Below, in pieces: positions 17,013 through 25,236 of a stretch of 55,877 bases of DNA (the first letter of the stretch is position 1; the number at the start of each line of letters is the position of its first letter). The position numbers and the translations under genes were made by a program. This stretch comes from Dorea sp. CAG:317 (GTDB lineage Bacteria; Bacillota; Clostridia; Lachnospirales; Lachnospiraceae). Below the pieces are notes generated by a model. That model saw nothing but the letters and a program-made list of their open reading frames with translations, searched no databases and was not told the origin of the DNA. The stretch lies in contig FR892673.1 of assembly GCA_000433535.1 (NCBI GenBank), positions 94,049 to 149,925 on the forward strand. The letters run 5' to 3'.

Positions 17013-18120
17013 GTGGTTGAGTTAGACCAGTTTAAAAGTTTGATGAACGCTTACGAAGAACCTCTTGCCGAGATGAGGGATTCACTTTGACGTCGCCGGC
17101 AAAGAGAAGCAGATGGAAGAGCTGGAGCGTAAAGTAGAAGAACCGGGATTCTGGGATAATCCGGAAGAGTCTCAGCAGATTATGAAAGACCTGAAGAACC
17201 TGAAGGAACTGATAGATGAGATTCGGAAACTGTATCAGGGATATGAAGATACGATACTCCTTATCGATATGGCTTACGAGGAAGAGGACCCTTCGATGGT
17301 TCGGGAGATTGAAAAAGATATTCGGGAATTTGAAGAACGGTTTGAAGTTCTCCGGGTTCAGACATTGCTCTGCGGAGAATATGACCGCTGCAATGCGATC
17401 ATGACGATTCATGCAGGAGCCGGCGGAACGGAATCCTGTGACTGGGCGGGAATGCTCTATCGTATGTACAACCGCTGGGCAGAGAGAAAAGGGCTTTCAA
17501 TAAAAATATTAGATTATCTGGATGGAGATATTACAGGCATAAAGACAGTGACATTTGAAGTGAATGGTGAGAACGCCTACGGCTATCTGAAGTCCGAAAA
17601 AGGTGTGCACAGGCTTGTGCGGATCTCGCCGTTTAATTCCGCAGGAAAGAGACAGACGTCCTTTGCATCCTGTGATGTGATGCCGGATCTGGAAGACGAC
17701 ATTGATATCGAGATTGCGGAAGACGAGCTGAAGATTGATACGTATCGAGCCAGCGGAGCAGGCGGACAGCACGTCAATAAGACTTCTTCTGCAATCCGTA
17801 TCACACATCTGCCTACCGGCATTGTGGTGCAGTGTCAGAATGAACGCTCGCAGCATCATAACAGAGAAAAAGCTATGCAGATGTTGAAGGCAAAGCTTCA
17901 GCTTATGAAGGAACAGGAGCAGGCAGAAAAAGTGTCTGATATCCGGGGCGAGGTCAAAGAAATCGGATTTGGCAACCAGATCCGTTCCTATGTACTGCAG
18001 CCGTATACGATGGTCAAAGATCACCGTACGAATGTAGAAAACAGCAATGTGACGGCAGTGCTTGATGGAAATATCGATATTTTTATAAATGCATATTTAA
18101 AGGAACAGGCGAATCGCTAG
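17013..18120 (+). CDS. prfB: Peptide chain release factor 2 (programmed +1 frameshift)
   Basis: Recognises UGA and UAA stop codons and triggers peptide release. The gene is read in two frames. From GTG 17013 (6 bases after GAGGTG) 25 codons run to CTT, then an in-frame TGA at 17088-17090. A +1 slip on CTT-T continues as DVAGKEKQMEELE to 18120, giving 368 residues. The second frame carries the RF2 stop-codon recognition tripeptide SPF (in RISPFNSAGKR) and the GGQ catalytic loop (SGAGGQHVNKT). An AGGG lies just before the slip site as the stimulator. This is the autoregulatory system known from most bacterial prfB genes: scarce RF2 favours frameshifting. Reading from the downstream ATG alone would lose the N-terminus. 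Confidence 0.97.
17076..17091 (+). other. Programmed +1 ribosomal frameshift site in prfB
   Basis: AGGGATTCACTTTGAC: a Shine-Dalgarno-like AGGG, then CTT in the P site and the poor stop context TGAC. The shift to GAC restores the RF2 reading frame. Confidence 0.93.
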
Positions 18121-18133
18121 AGGGAGGAATTAT

Positions 18134-19360
18134 ATGGTAAATATTGCGGTATTAGGTTATGGAACCGTTGGAAGCGGTGTTGTGGAAGTAGTGGACACCA
18201 ATGGAAGTCAGATCAATCAACGGATCGGCGAAGAACTGAATATTAAATATGTTCTTGATTTTAAAGATTTTCCTGGGAATCCTGTACAGGAGAAAATTGT
18301 TCATGATTTCGAAACGATCATCAATGATGATGATGTTCAGATCGTTGTAGAAGTTTTAGGTGGTATTGAGCCGGCGTATACATTTGTGAAGCGCAGTCTG
18401 CAGGCCGGAAAAAGTGCAGTGACTTCAAATAAGGCTCTTGTAGCAAAGCATGGCGCAGAGCTTTTGTCAATTGCGAAGGAACATAATATCAACTTCCTGT
18501 TTGAAGCCAGCGTAGGAGGAGGTATTCCGATCATCCGACCGCTCAACTCTTCACTTACAGCAGATGAGATTGAAGAAATTACCGGCATTTTAAATGGAAC
18601 AACGAACTATATGTTGACTAAGATGTTCTATGAGGGCGCTGATTATGATACTGTGCTGAAGGAAGCGCAGGCGAACGGATATGCAGAGCGTAACCCGGAA
18701 GCAGATGTGGAAGGTTATGACGCTTGCAGAAAGATAGCGATTCTTTCTTCTCTGATCTCCGGTCAGCAGGTAGATTTTGAAGATATCTATTGCGAGGGAA
18801 TTACAGAGATCACAGTGGAAGATATGAAATATGCCAAAGCGATGGGTACTACAATTAAACTGCTTGCTTCCAGCAAGCGGATAGGAAAGAGACTACATGC
18901 AATTGTAGCTCCGTGTATGTTGTATCCGGAACACCCGCTGTACAATGTCAATGATGTATTTAACGCAATCTTTGTACACGGTAATGTATTGGGAGATGCC
19001 ATGTTCTACGGAAGTGGAGCAGGTAAACTTCCGACTGCCAGTGCAGTGGTGGCAGATGTGGTGGATGCAGCGAAGCATTTAAACCGTAATATTATGACCA
19101 TGTGGAAGGAAGAAAAGCTTGACCTGGAAGATAAAGCGGATGCGAAGAGACGTTTCTTTATTCGTATGAAGGGTGACGAGAAGGAAATGTTGAAAGACAT
19201 TCAATATTCTTTTGGTGAAGTGGAGATTATCAAAGTTGATGGTCTGGAGGGTGAATTTGGATTTATCACTCCTGTTATGATGGAGGGTGATTATGACACA
19301 AGAGCCAACCGTTATAAAGACCAGATCTTACATATGATCCGTATTGAAGAGCAGAACTAA
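18134..19360 (+). CDS. hom: Homoserine dehydrogenase
   Basis: Reduces aspartate semialdehyde to homoserine, the branch towards threonine and methionine. The 408 residues have an N-terminal NAD(P)-binding turn GYGTVGSG (8-15), VTSNKALVAKHG, GGGIPIIRPL, the catalytic-domain motif GILNGTTNYMLTKM and EADVEGYDACRKIAIL with the conserved Asp and Lys. The last 70-80 residues look like an ACT regulatory domain (FFIRMKG, then DIQYSFGEVEIIKVDG). The ATG follows AGGGAGGAAT, 13 bases after prfB. The next gene is aspartokinase, so hom-lysC form a unit for the aspartate pathway. Confidence 0.97.
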   Translation: MVNIAVLGYGTVGSGVVEVVDTNGSQINQRIGEELNIKYVLDFKDFPGNPVQEKIVHDFETIINDDDVQIVVEVLGGIEPAYTFVKRSLQAGKSAVTSNKALVAKHGAELLSIAKEHNINFLFEASVGGGIPIIRPLNSSLTADEIEEITGILNGTTNYMLTKMFYEGADYDTVLKEAQANGYAERNPEADVEGYDACRKIAILSSLISGQQVDFEDIYCEGITEITVEDMKYAKAMGTTIKLLASSKRIGKRLHAIVAPCMLYPEHPLYNVNDVFNAIFVHGNVLGDAMFYGSGAGKLPTASAVVADVVDAAKHLNRNIMTMWKEEKLDLEDKADAKRRFFIRMKGDEKEMLKDIQYSFGEVEIIKVDGLEGEFGFITPVMMEGDYDTRANRYKDQILHMIRIEEQN

Positions 19361-19400
19361 TCACGCAGACAGAGAATGAGAAGTTACAACAGGAGGAATT

Positions 19401-20609
19401 ATGCTAATTGTAAAAAAATTCGGAGGCAGCTCTGTTGCCGACAAAGACAGAATCTTTAATGTGGCAAAACGATGTATTGAAGACTACAAGGCAGGACATG
19501 ATGTAGTCGTTGTTCTGTCAGCTATGGGAGATACTACAGATAATTTGATCGAACTTGCCAGGACAATTAACCCGGAGGCTAAGAAAAGAGAACTGGATAT
19601 GCTGCTTACAACAGGAGAACAGGTGTCAGTATCTCTGATGGCAATGGCGATGCAGGCAATGGATGTGCCGGCAGTGTCTTTAAATGCCTTTCAGGTAATG
19701 ATGCACTGTACATCCAGATATGGAAATGCAAGATTCAAACGTGTAGACACTGAGAGAATCCAGCATGAACTGGACTCAAGAAAGATCGTAATCGTAACTG
19801 GTTTCCAGGGAGTTAATAAATACGACGATATTACAACACTGGGAAGAGGAGGCTCTGATACGACAGCAGTTGCACTTGCAGCAGTACTCCACGCAGATAA
19901 ATGTGAAATCTATACAGATGTAGACGGCGTATATACAGCGGATCCGCGTGTGTGTAAAAATGCAAGAAAACTGGACGTTATCACATATGATGAAATGTTG
20001 GAGCTTGCCAGCCTTGGAGCTAAGGTTCTTCACAACCGCTCTGTTGAGATGGCAAAAAAATATAACGTAGAATTAGTAGTCCGTTCCAGCTTGAATAACA
20101 GCGAAGGAACCACAGTCAAGGAGGCAGCGAAGATGGAAAAATTATTAGTAACAGGAGTGGCGGCAGACAGTAATACAGCCAGAGTATCAGTGATTGGAGT
20201 AGAAGATAAACCGGGAACAGCATTCCGTATTTTTAATACACTTGCAAAAAACCATATTAACGTTGATATTATTCTTCAGTCTGTAGGACGTGACGGAACA
20301 AAAGACATTTCCTTTACCGTTGCTTCTGATGATCTTGAGGCAACTTTGAATTTACTGGAAGAGAATAAGGAAAGACTGACCATTCAGAATATCACTTACA
20401 ATGCTGACGTTGCAAAACTGTCAGTTGTAGGTGCGGGAATGATGAGTAATCCGGGTGTTGCTTCTAAGATGTTCGAGGCAATGTACAACTCCAGAGTCAA
20501 CATCAATATGATCTCAACTTCAGAGATCCGTATTACAGTGCTTGTTGATGAAAAGGATATCGACAAAGCAATGAATGCAGTACACGATGGATTTATGATG
20601 CAGGAATAA
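19401..20609 (+). CDS. lysC: Aspartate kinase, monofunctional, with two C-terminal ACT domains
   Basis: Phosphorylates aspartate at the head of the lysine/threonine/methionine pathway. The 402 residues hold the kinase domain with KFGGSS (6-11), GFQGV and GRGGSDTTAVALAAVL followed by CEIYTDVDGVYTADPR. Two ACT domains follow (about 258-320 and 335-400; VIGVEDKPGTAFRIF and LSVVGAGMMSNPGVASKMF) for allosteric control by end products. The ATG follows AGGAGGAATT. An internal ribosome site and in-frame ATG at codon 245 could yield a separate 158-residue ACT subunit. It ends the secA-prfB-hom-lysC run at a terminator. Confidence 0.96.
   Translation: MLIVKKFGGSSVADKDRIFNVAKRCIEDYKAGHDVVVVLSAMGDTTDNLIELARTINPEAKKRELDMLLTTGEQVSVSLMAMAMQAMDVPAVSLNAFQVMMHCTSRYGNARFKRVDTERIQHELDSRKIVIVTGFQGVNKYDDITTLGRGGSDTTAVALAAVLHADKCEIYTDVDGVYTADPRVCKNARKLDVITYDEMLELASLGAKVLHNRSVEMAKKYNVELVVRSSLNNSEGTTVKEAAKMEKLLVTGVAADSNTARVSVIGVEDKPGTAFRIFNTLAKNHINVDIILQSVGRDGTKDISFTVASDDLEATLNLLEENKERLTIQNITYNADVAKLSVVGAGMMSNPGVASKMFEAMYNSRVNINMISTSEIRITVLVDEKDIDKAMNAVHDGFMMQE
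20118..20606 (+). CDS. Possible internally initiated aspartokinase regulatory (beta) subunit
   Basis: Within lysC, AAGGAGG (20118-20124) lies 8 bases before an in-frame ATG at 20133. Initiation there would give 158 residues (MEKLLVTGVAADSNTARVSV onward) made of the two ACT domains only. Alpha2beta2 aspartokinases with an in-frame beta subunit are known from Bacillus subtilis and Corynebacterium glutamicum, and the size agrees. The coding span proper is 20133-20609. Expression is inferred from the ribosome site, not shown. Confidence 0.6.
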
Positions 20610-20632
20610 AGAGCAGTAATAAAGCAAGTAAT

Positions 20633-20671
20633 AAAAAATTGCCAAAACCATACGGTTTGGGCAATTTTTTT
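20633..20671. terminator. Bidirectional terminator after lysC
   Basis: AAAAATTGCC-A-AAACC pairs with GGTTT-G-GGCAATTTTT around a 4-base loop, with A-run left and T-run right. It serves lysC and the convergent CYTH gene. Confidence 0.85.
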
Positions 20672-20693
20672 GTGTAAAACAATTTCTTTTGAA

Positions 20694-21155
20694 TTATTTC
20701 AGACTTAAATAGCTATTGTGATATTTCCCGGAAAATGTCACATCTTCTTCAAACCAGGAAGGTGGAGTGAAAGCATTGGCAGACGGTTCATCCGGGAATT
20801 CAACTTCTGCCAGCAGCAGTGGCGCAAGATCGCCTTCGAAGAGATCAAGTTCGATGGTAAGACCGAGAGGGTCGTTGGTAAATTCTCCGAGAGGAAGCAT
20901 GTAACGCTTCTTTTTGATCAGTCGTCCGTCAATTTTGGAGAGGAGATGTTCATAAGCTTCTTTTGTGAGAGGAAGATTATATTCTTCTCTTGTCATAAGA
21001 CCTTTGGATTTGTATGTGAGCTCGTATTTTTCGTTATCTCTTCGGATTCGGATGACCGGATCTGTATTTAAATAGCCTTGTTCAATGGTTCGATAAGGAT
21101 AGTTATTTAACGTTTCCGGTAATTCGGAAACGAGGTATTTGCGTTCGATTTCCAT
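20694..21155 (-). CDS. CYTH-domain protein (triphosphate tunnel metalloenzyme family)
   Basis: A 153-residue cytosolic protein of the CYTH/TTM superfamily, whose members hydrolyse triphosphates (thiamine triphosphate, inorganic triphosphate) or cyclise ATP. The hallmark ExExK is at residues 2-6 (EIERKYLV). Alternating charged strands follow (VIRIRRD, YELTYKSKG, TIELDLFEGDL, LLLAEVEF) that would line the tunnel. The start at 21155 is chosen because GGGGGA lies just upstream and the family begins at this Met; an in-frame ATG at 21179 has no such support. It resembles short bacterial inorganic triphosphatases. The substrate is not decided by sequence. Confidence 0.9.
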   Translation of the reverse strand: MEIERKYLVSELPETLNNYPYRTIEQGYLNTDPVIRIRRDNEKYELTYKSKGLMTREEYNLPLTKEAYEHLLSKIDGRLIKKKRYMLPLGEFTNDPLGLTIELDLFEGDLAPLLLAEVEFPDEPSANAFTPPSWFEEDVTFSGKYHNSYLSLK

Positions 21156-21237
21156 AGAAAATCCCCCTTGTTTATCCATAAATTCCAGACATAGATGCCC
21201 GATTCATAACTTTCATTCAACAGATATCATACCGGAC

Positions 21238-21266
21238 TTTACACCAAAAGTAAACGGTGATAATAT
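21238..21266 (+). promoter_or_regulatory. Probable promoter of the DJ-1/PfpI gene
   Basis: TTTACA, 17 bases, TAATAT with an extended -10 (TGA), about 38 bases upstream of the start codon. Confidence 0.55.
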
Positions 21267-21304
21267 GAATCTGTTAGGATCTTTTGGAGAAAGGAAAGTG
21301 TGAT

Positions 21305-21853
21305 ATGATTAAGGTAAGCGTATTATTGGCAGATGGATTTGAAGAGATTGAAGCGTTAACTGCGGTTGACCTGCTTCGACGGGCAAGGATTTATGTAGAT
21401 ACAATTTCAATTACGGACGATTATACAGTACATGGGGCACATGGAATTAATGTGCAGACAGAAGACTTATTTGATGAGGTGGATTTCTCTGAATCAGATA
21501 TGATCGTGCTGCCGGGCGGGATGCCGGGGACGACAAATTTAAAAGAGCATGCGGGAGTCAGGAAGGTTGTAAAAGAACATACGCAAGCCGGAAAATACGT
21601 GGGCGCGATCTGTGCTGCTCCTACGGTATTGGCAGATCTTGGATTATTAAAAGGAAAGAAGATCACCTGCTATCCTACAGTGGAACAGGAGATTCAGGGA
21701 GCAGTTCTTCTCCGCACACCTGTGGCAGTCGATGGAAATATTGTTACCGGAAGAGGTGCAGGAACAGCAGTAGAATTTGCACTTAAGCTGATCGAAGTGC
21801 TGGAGGGAGAAGAAAAGGCGCAGGAAGTAGCAAAAGCGATTGTTTGTCAGTAG
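21305..21853 (+). CDS. DJ-1/PfpI (ThiJ/YajL-like) family protein
   Basis: A 182-residue flavodoxin-like protein of the DJ-1 superfamily. It shows the family acid GFEEIEA (11-17), the strand-turn VLPGGMPGT (68-76) and the nucleophile-elbow Cys103 in GAICAAPTVLADLGLL, then VTGRGAGTAVEFAL near the C-terminus. This arrangement fits the YajL/DJ-1 branch (protein or nucleotide deglycase or chaperone activity has been proposed for these) rather than the PfpI protease branch. The start at 21305 follows AAAGGAAAG; an upstream in-frame ATG at 21284 overlaps that ribosome site and is rejected. It has its own promoter. Confidence 0.92.
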   Translation: MIKVSVLLADGFEEIEALTAVDLLRRARIYVDTISITDDYTVHGAHGINVQTEDLFDEVDFSESDMIVLPGGMPGTTNLKEHAGVRKVVKEHTQAGKYVGAICAAPTVLADLGLLKGKKITCYPTVEQEIQGAVLLRTPVAVDGNIVTGRGAGTAVEFALKLIEVLEGEEKAQEVAKAIVCQ

Positions 21854-21862
21854 AAAAAGGAC

Positions 21863-21891
21863 TGGATATTTGGAAATATCTGTGTTATAAT
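21863..21891 (+). promoter_or_regulatory. Probable tig promoter
   Basis: TGGATA, 17 bases, TATAAT with an extended -10 (TGT), giving a leader of about 70 bases before the trigger factor start. The -35 is weak. Confidence 0.55.
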
Positions 21892-21968
21892 CGTTTGGTG
21901 AATGTAATGTATTATGCCCAATTCTGCCACCGGGACAGATGGGATTAGAATCAGGAGGAAAATAGTAG

Positions 21969-23255
21969 ATGAGTTTACAGGTGGAAAAATTAGAAAAAAA
22001 CATGGCAAAACTTACCATTGAAGTATCAGCCAGTGAATTAGAGAAAGCGCTTCAGAGTGCATATATGAAGCAGAAAAACAAAATCAGCCTGCCGGGATTC
22101 CGTAAAGGAAAAGTTCCGCGTCAGATGATCGAGAAAATGTATGGAGCAGAAATCTTCTATGATGATGCAGCAAATGCATTAATTCCAAAAGCATATGCAG
22201 ACGCTTATGATGAGTGTGAACTGGACATCGTATCAAGACCGGAGATCGATGTTGTTCAGATTGAAAAAGGAAAAGATTTCATTTTCACAGCAACAGTAGC
22301 TACAAAGCCGGAAGTAACTCTCGGAGAGTACAAGGGTCTGGAAGTAGATAAAGTATCTACACGCGTGACACAGAAAGAAGTAGATGCAAAGATTCAGGAA
22401 GAAGCAGAGAAAAACGCAAGAACAATCACAGTAGAAGACCGTGCTGTACAGGACGGTGATGAAGTTGTTCTTGACTTTGAAGGATTCGTTGACGGCGTAG
22501 CCTTCGAAGGAGGTAAAGGTGAGAACTACCCACTGACAATCGGTTCCGGTTCATTTATCCCGGGATTTGAAGAGCAGCTGGTAGGTGCTGAAGCAGAGAA
22601 AGAAGTAGAAGTAAAAGTTACATTCCCAGAGGATTATCACGCAGAAGACCTGAAAGGAAAAGAAGCTGTCTTCAAATGTACTGTACATGAGATTAAAGCT
22701 AAAGAACTTCCGGAGATTGATGATGAATTCGCAGCAGAAGTTTCTGAGTTCGATACTTTAGAAGAATACAAAGCAGATGTAAAAGCAAAGATCAAAGAGC
22801 AGAAAGCAGCAGAAGGTAAAGCAAAACAGGAGGATCAGGTTGTAGAACAGGCTGTTAAAAATGCAACATATGAACTCCCTGAGGCTATGGTTGAGACTCA
22901 GGCTGAACAGATGGCAAATGATTTTGCACAGAGAATGCAGTCACAGGGTCTTACTATGGAGCAGTACTTCCAGTTCACAGGTACAACAGCAGAGCAGATG
23001 ATGGAAGATCTGAAACCACAGGCTGTAAAACGTATCGAGACACGTCTTGTGTTAGAAGCAATCGCAAAAGCTGAGAACATCGAGATCAGTGATGAAAAAC
23101 TGGATGAAGAGATCGGCAAGATGGCTGAAGCTTACAAGATGGAAGCTGATAAACTCAAAGAGTTTATGGGTGAGAATGAGAAGAAGCAGATGAAAGAGGA
23201 TATGGCTGTTCAGGAAGCAATCACATTCTTAGTAGACAATGCTGTAGAGAAATAA
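21969..23255 (+). CDS. tig: Trigger factor, ribosome-associated chaperone and prolyl isomerase
   Basis: First chaperone met by nascent chains at the ribosome exit. The 428 residues show the N-terminal ribosome-binding signature GFRKGKVPRQMIEKMYG (about 37-53), a central FKBP-type PPIase domain (about 155-245, VQDGDEVVLDFEGFVDG, GSGSFIPGFEEQLVGAE) and a long acidic helical C-terminal substrate-binding domain. The ATG follows AGGAGG. It is followed 47 bases later by clpP, the standard tig-clpP-clpX order. Confidence 0.97.
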   Translation: MSLQVEKLEKNMAKLTIEVSASELEKALQSAYMKQKNKISLPGFRKGKVPRQMIEKMYGAEIFYDDAANALIPKAYADAYDECELDIVSRPEIDVVQIEKGKDFIFTATVATKPEVTLGEYKGLEVDKVSTRVTQKEVDAKIQEEAEKNARTITVEDRAVQDGDEVVLDFEGFVDGVAFEGGKGENYPLTIGSGSFIPGFEEQLVGAEAEKEVEVKVTFPEDYHAEDLKGKEAVFKCTVHEIKAKELPEIDDEFAAEVSEFDTLEEYKADVKAKIKEQKAAEGKAKQEDQVVEQAVKNATYELPEAMVETQAEQMANDFAQRMQSQGLTMEQYFQFTGTTAEQMMEDLKPQAVKRIETRLVLEAIAKAENIEISDEKLDEEIGKMAEAYKMEADKLKEFMGENEKKQMKEDMAVQEAITFLVDNAVEK

Positions 23256-23302
23256 TAAAAGAGCAAATACAACATATGAGTATATAGTAAGGAGGCATAT
23301 AC

Positions 23303-23884
23303 ATGAGTTTAGTACCTTATGTCATTGAACAGACAAGCCGTGGAGAGCGCTCCTACGATATCTATTCAAGATTATTAAAAGACAGAATTATATTTCTTGG
23401 CGAGGAAGTAACTGACGTATCCGCAAGTGTGATCGTTGCCCAGCTGTTGTTCTTAGAGGCAGAAGATCCGGACAAAGATATCCATCTGTATATTAACAGT
23501 CCGGGTGGTTCCGTGAGTGCGGGACTGGCGATTTATGATACGATGCAGTATATCAAATGTGATATCGAAACCATCTGTATCGGTATGGCAGCAAGTATGG
23601 GTTCCTTCCTGTTATCAGGAGGAACAAAGGGCAAAAGACTTGCGCTTCCGAATGCGGAGATTATGATCCATCAGCCGTCCGGCGGTGCCCAGGGTCAGGC
23701 AACAGAGATTCAGATCGCTGCGGAACATATTTTAAAGACACGTCAGAAATTAAATGAAATTCTGGCAGCAAATACAGGACAGCCGCTGGATGTCATTAAA
23801 GTTGATACAGAGAGAGATAACTTTATGACAGCTCAGGAGGCAAAAGAATACGGTCTGATCGACGAAGTAATCACACGCCGGTAA
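23303..23884 (+). CDS. clpP: ATP-dependent Clp protease proteolytic subunit
   Basis: Serine peptidase forming the tetradecameric chamber that degrades substrates delivered by ClpX or ClpC. At 193 residues it is the usual length. The catalytic triad is visible: Ser98 in GMAASMGSF, His123 in EIMIHQPSGG and an Asp near 172 (VDTERDNFM). The oxyanion/handle motif INSPGGSVSAG is intact. It has no long propeptide. The ATG follows AAGGAGG. clpX lies 30 bases downstream, so the two are surely co-transcribed. Confidence 0.98.
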   Translation: MSLVPYVIEQTSRGERSYDIYSRLLKDRIIFLGEEVTDVSASVIVAQLLFLEAEDPDKDIHLYINSPGGSVSAGLAIYDTMQYIKCDIETICIGMAASMGSFLLSGGTKGKRLALPNAEIMIHQPSGGAQGQATEIQIAAEHILKTRQKLNEILAANTGQPLDVIKVDTERDNFMTAQEAKEYGLIDEVITRR

Positions 23885-23914
23885 GGATCTGTCCTTTCAA
23901 TATGAGGTGAGAGT

Positions 23915-25174
23915 ATGGCAATTAGAAACGATGATCAAGTGAGATGTTCGTTTTGTAATAAGACACAGTCTCAAGTGCGAAAGCTGATCGCGGGACCTAA
24001 TGGCACCTATATCTGTGACGAATGCGTAGAGGTATGTGCTGAGATTATTGAAGAAGAAATGGAGTTTGAAAACGGAGACGGATGGAATCCGTTTTCAGAC
24101 ATCAATCTTTTGAAACCGGAAGAGATTAAGGCTTTTCTGGATGAATATGTGATCGGTCAGGATGAAGCGAAAAAGGTTTTGTCGGTGGCCGTTTATAACC
24201 ACTATAAGAGAATCATGGCTGAAAAGGACATGGGTGTAGAGCTGGCAAAAAGTAATATTTTGATGCTTGGCCCTACCGGATGTGGAAAAACTCTGCTTGC
24301 CCAGTCTCTGGCGAAGGTTCTCAATGTTCCATTTGCGATCGCAGACGCTACGGCTCTTACAGAGGCTGGATATGTGGGTGAAGATGTGGAAAATATTCTG
24401 CTGAAGATCATTCAGGCTGCTGACGGTGATATTGAGCGTGCAGAATACGGTATCATATATATTGATGAGATCGATAAGATTACACGTAAATCCGAAAACC
24501 CATCAATCACAAGAGATGTGTCTGGAGAAGGTGTACAGCAGGCTCTTCTTAAGATCATTGAGGGAACGGTGGCAAGTGTTCCACCTCAGGGCGGAAGAAA
24601 GCATCCGCATCAGGAGCTGATTCAGATAGACACAACAAATATTTTGTTTATCTGCGGAGGAGCCTTTGAGGGAATCGATAAGATTATTGAGAAGCGAATT
24701 GACAGAAAATCCATCGGATTTAATGCAGAGGTTGGACAGAAGAGAGATTATAATATTGATCATCTTCTGCAGCAAGTGCTGCCGCAGGATCTGGTGAAAT
24801 TCGGTCTGATTCCGGAGCTGGTAGGTCGTGTTCCGGTTACAGTATCGCTTAATATGTTAGACAAAGATGCACTGATCGACATTTTGACAAAGCCGAAGAA
24901 CGCGCTTGTGAAGCAGTATCAGAAGCTGTTGGAGATAGACGGTGTGGAACTTGAATTTGATGAAGGTGCGCTTCAGGAAATTGCAGAGATTTCATTGAAA
25001 CGTAAGACCGGAGCAAGAGGACTTCGTGCCATCATGGAAAATGTAATGATGGACATTATGTATCAGGCTCCGTCAGATGAGACATTAAAATCATGCATGA
25101 TCACAAGAGATGTAGTAAAAGGATATGAACTTCCGGTCTGTGAACATGCAGCGATCGGTTCTGAGAGTGCATAA
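23915..25174 (+). CDS. clpX: ATP-dependent Clp protease ATP-binding subunit ClpX
   Basis: AAA+ unfoldase that recognises and threads substrates into ClpP. The 419 residues begin with the C4 zinc-binding domain (Cys11, 14, 34, 37), then the AAA+ module with Walker A GPTGCGKT, Walker B IIYIDEIDKI and the pore loop GYVGEDVENI, the ClpP-binding IGF-type loop (KSIGFNAEV) and the sensor-2 motif KTGARGLRAIMEN. The ATG follows GAGGTGA. It is followed by a hairpin with a T-run before lon, so part of the transcripts may stop here. Confidence 0.98.
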   Translation: MAIRNDDQVRCSFCNKTQSQVRKLIAGPNGTYICDECVEVCAEIIEEEMEFENGDGWNPFSDINLLKPEEIKAFLDEYVIGQDEAKKVLSVAVYNHYKRIMAEKDMGVELAKSNILMLGPTGCGKTLLAQSLAKVLNVPFAIADATALTEAGYVGEDVENILLKIIQAADGDIERAEYGIIYIDEIDKITRKSENPSITRDVSGEGVQQALLKIIEGTVASVPPQGGRKHPHQELIQIDTTNILFICGGAFEGIDKIIEKRIDRKSIGFNAEVGQKRDYNIDHLLQQVLPQDLVKFGLIPELVGRVPVTVSLNMLDKDALIDILTKPKNALVKQYQKLLEIDGVELEFDEGALQEIAEISLKRKTGARGLRAIMENVMMDIMYQAPSDETLKSCMITRDVVKGYELPVCEHAAIGSESA

Positions 25175-25183
25175 TATACGGGG

Positions 25184-25218
25184 CGGGTGCAAAGAAAGCT
25201 TGTACCCGTCTACTTTTT
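25184..25218 (+). terminator. Hairpin with T-run between clpX and lon (terminator or attenuator)
   Basis: CGGGTGCAA (25184-25192) pairs with TTGTACCCG (25200-25208) with one G-T pair, and TTTTTT follows at 25213-25218. lon begins only 18 bases later with no room for a promoter, so lon depends on read-through. Confidence 0.7.
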
Positions 25219-25236
25219 TAATACAGGAGAACACAG

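Noticed and set aside
17113..18120. prfB starting at the ATG at 17113
   Set aside because: This omits the N-terminus; the frameshift reading from GTG 17013 gives a full RF2 with a ribosome site.
18121..19400. Lysine or threonine riboswitch/leader for hom, lysC or dapA
   Set aside because: The gaps before hom (13 bases) and lysC (40 bases) are too short and the dapA leader has no such structure.
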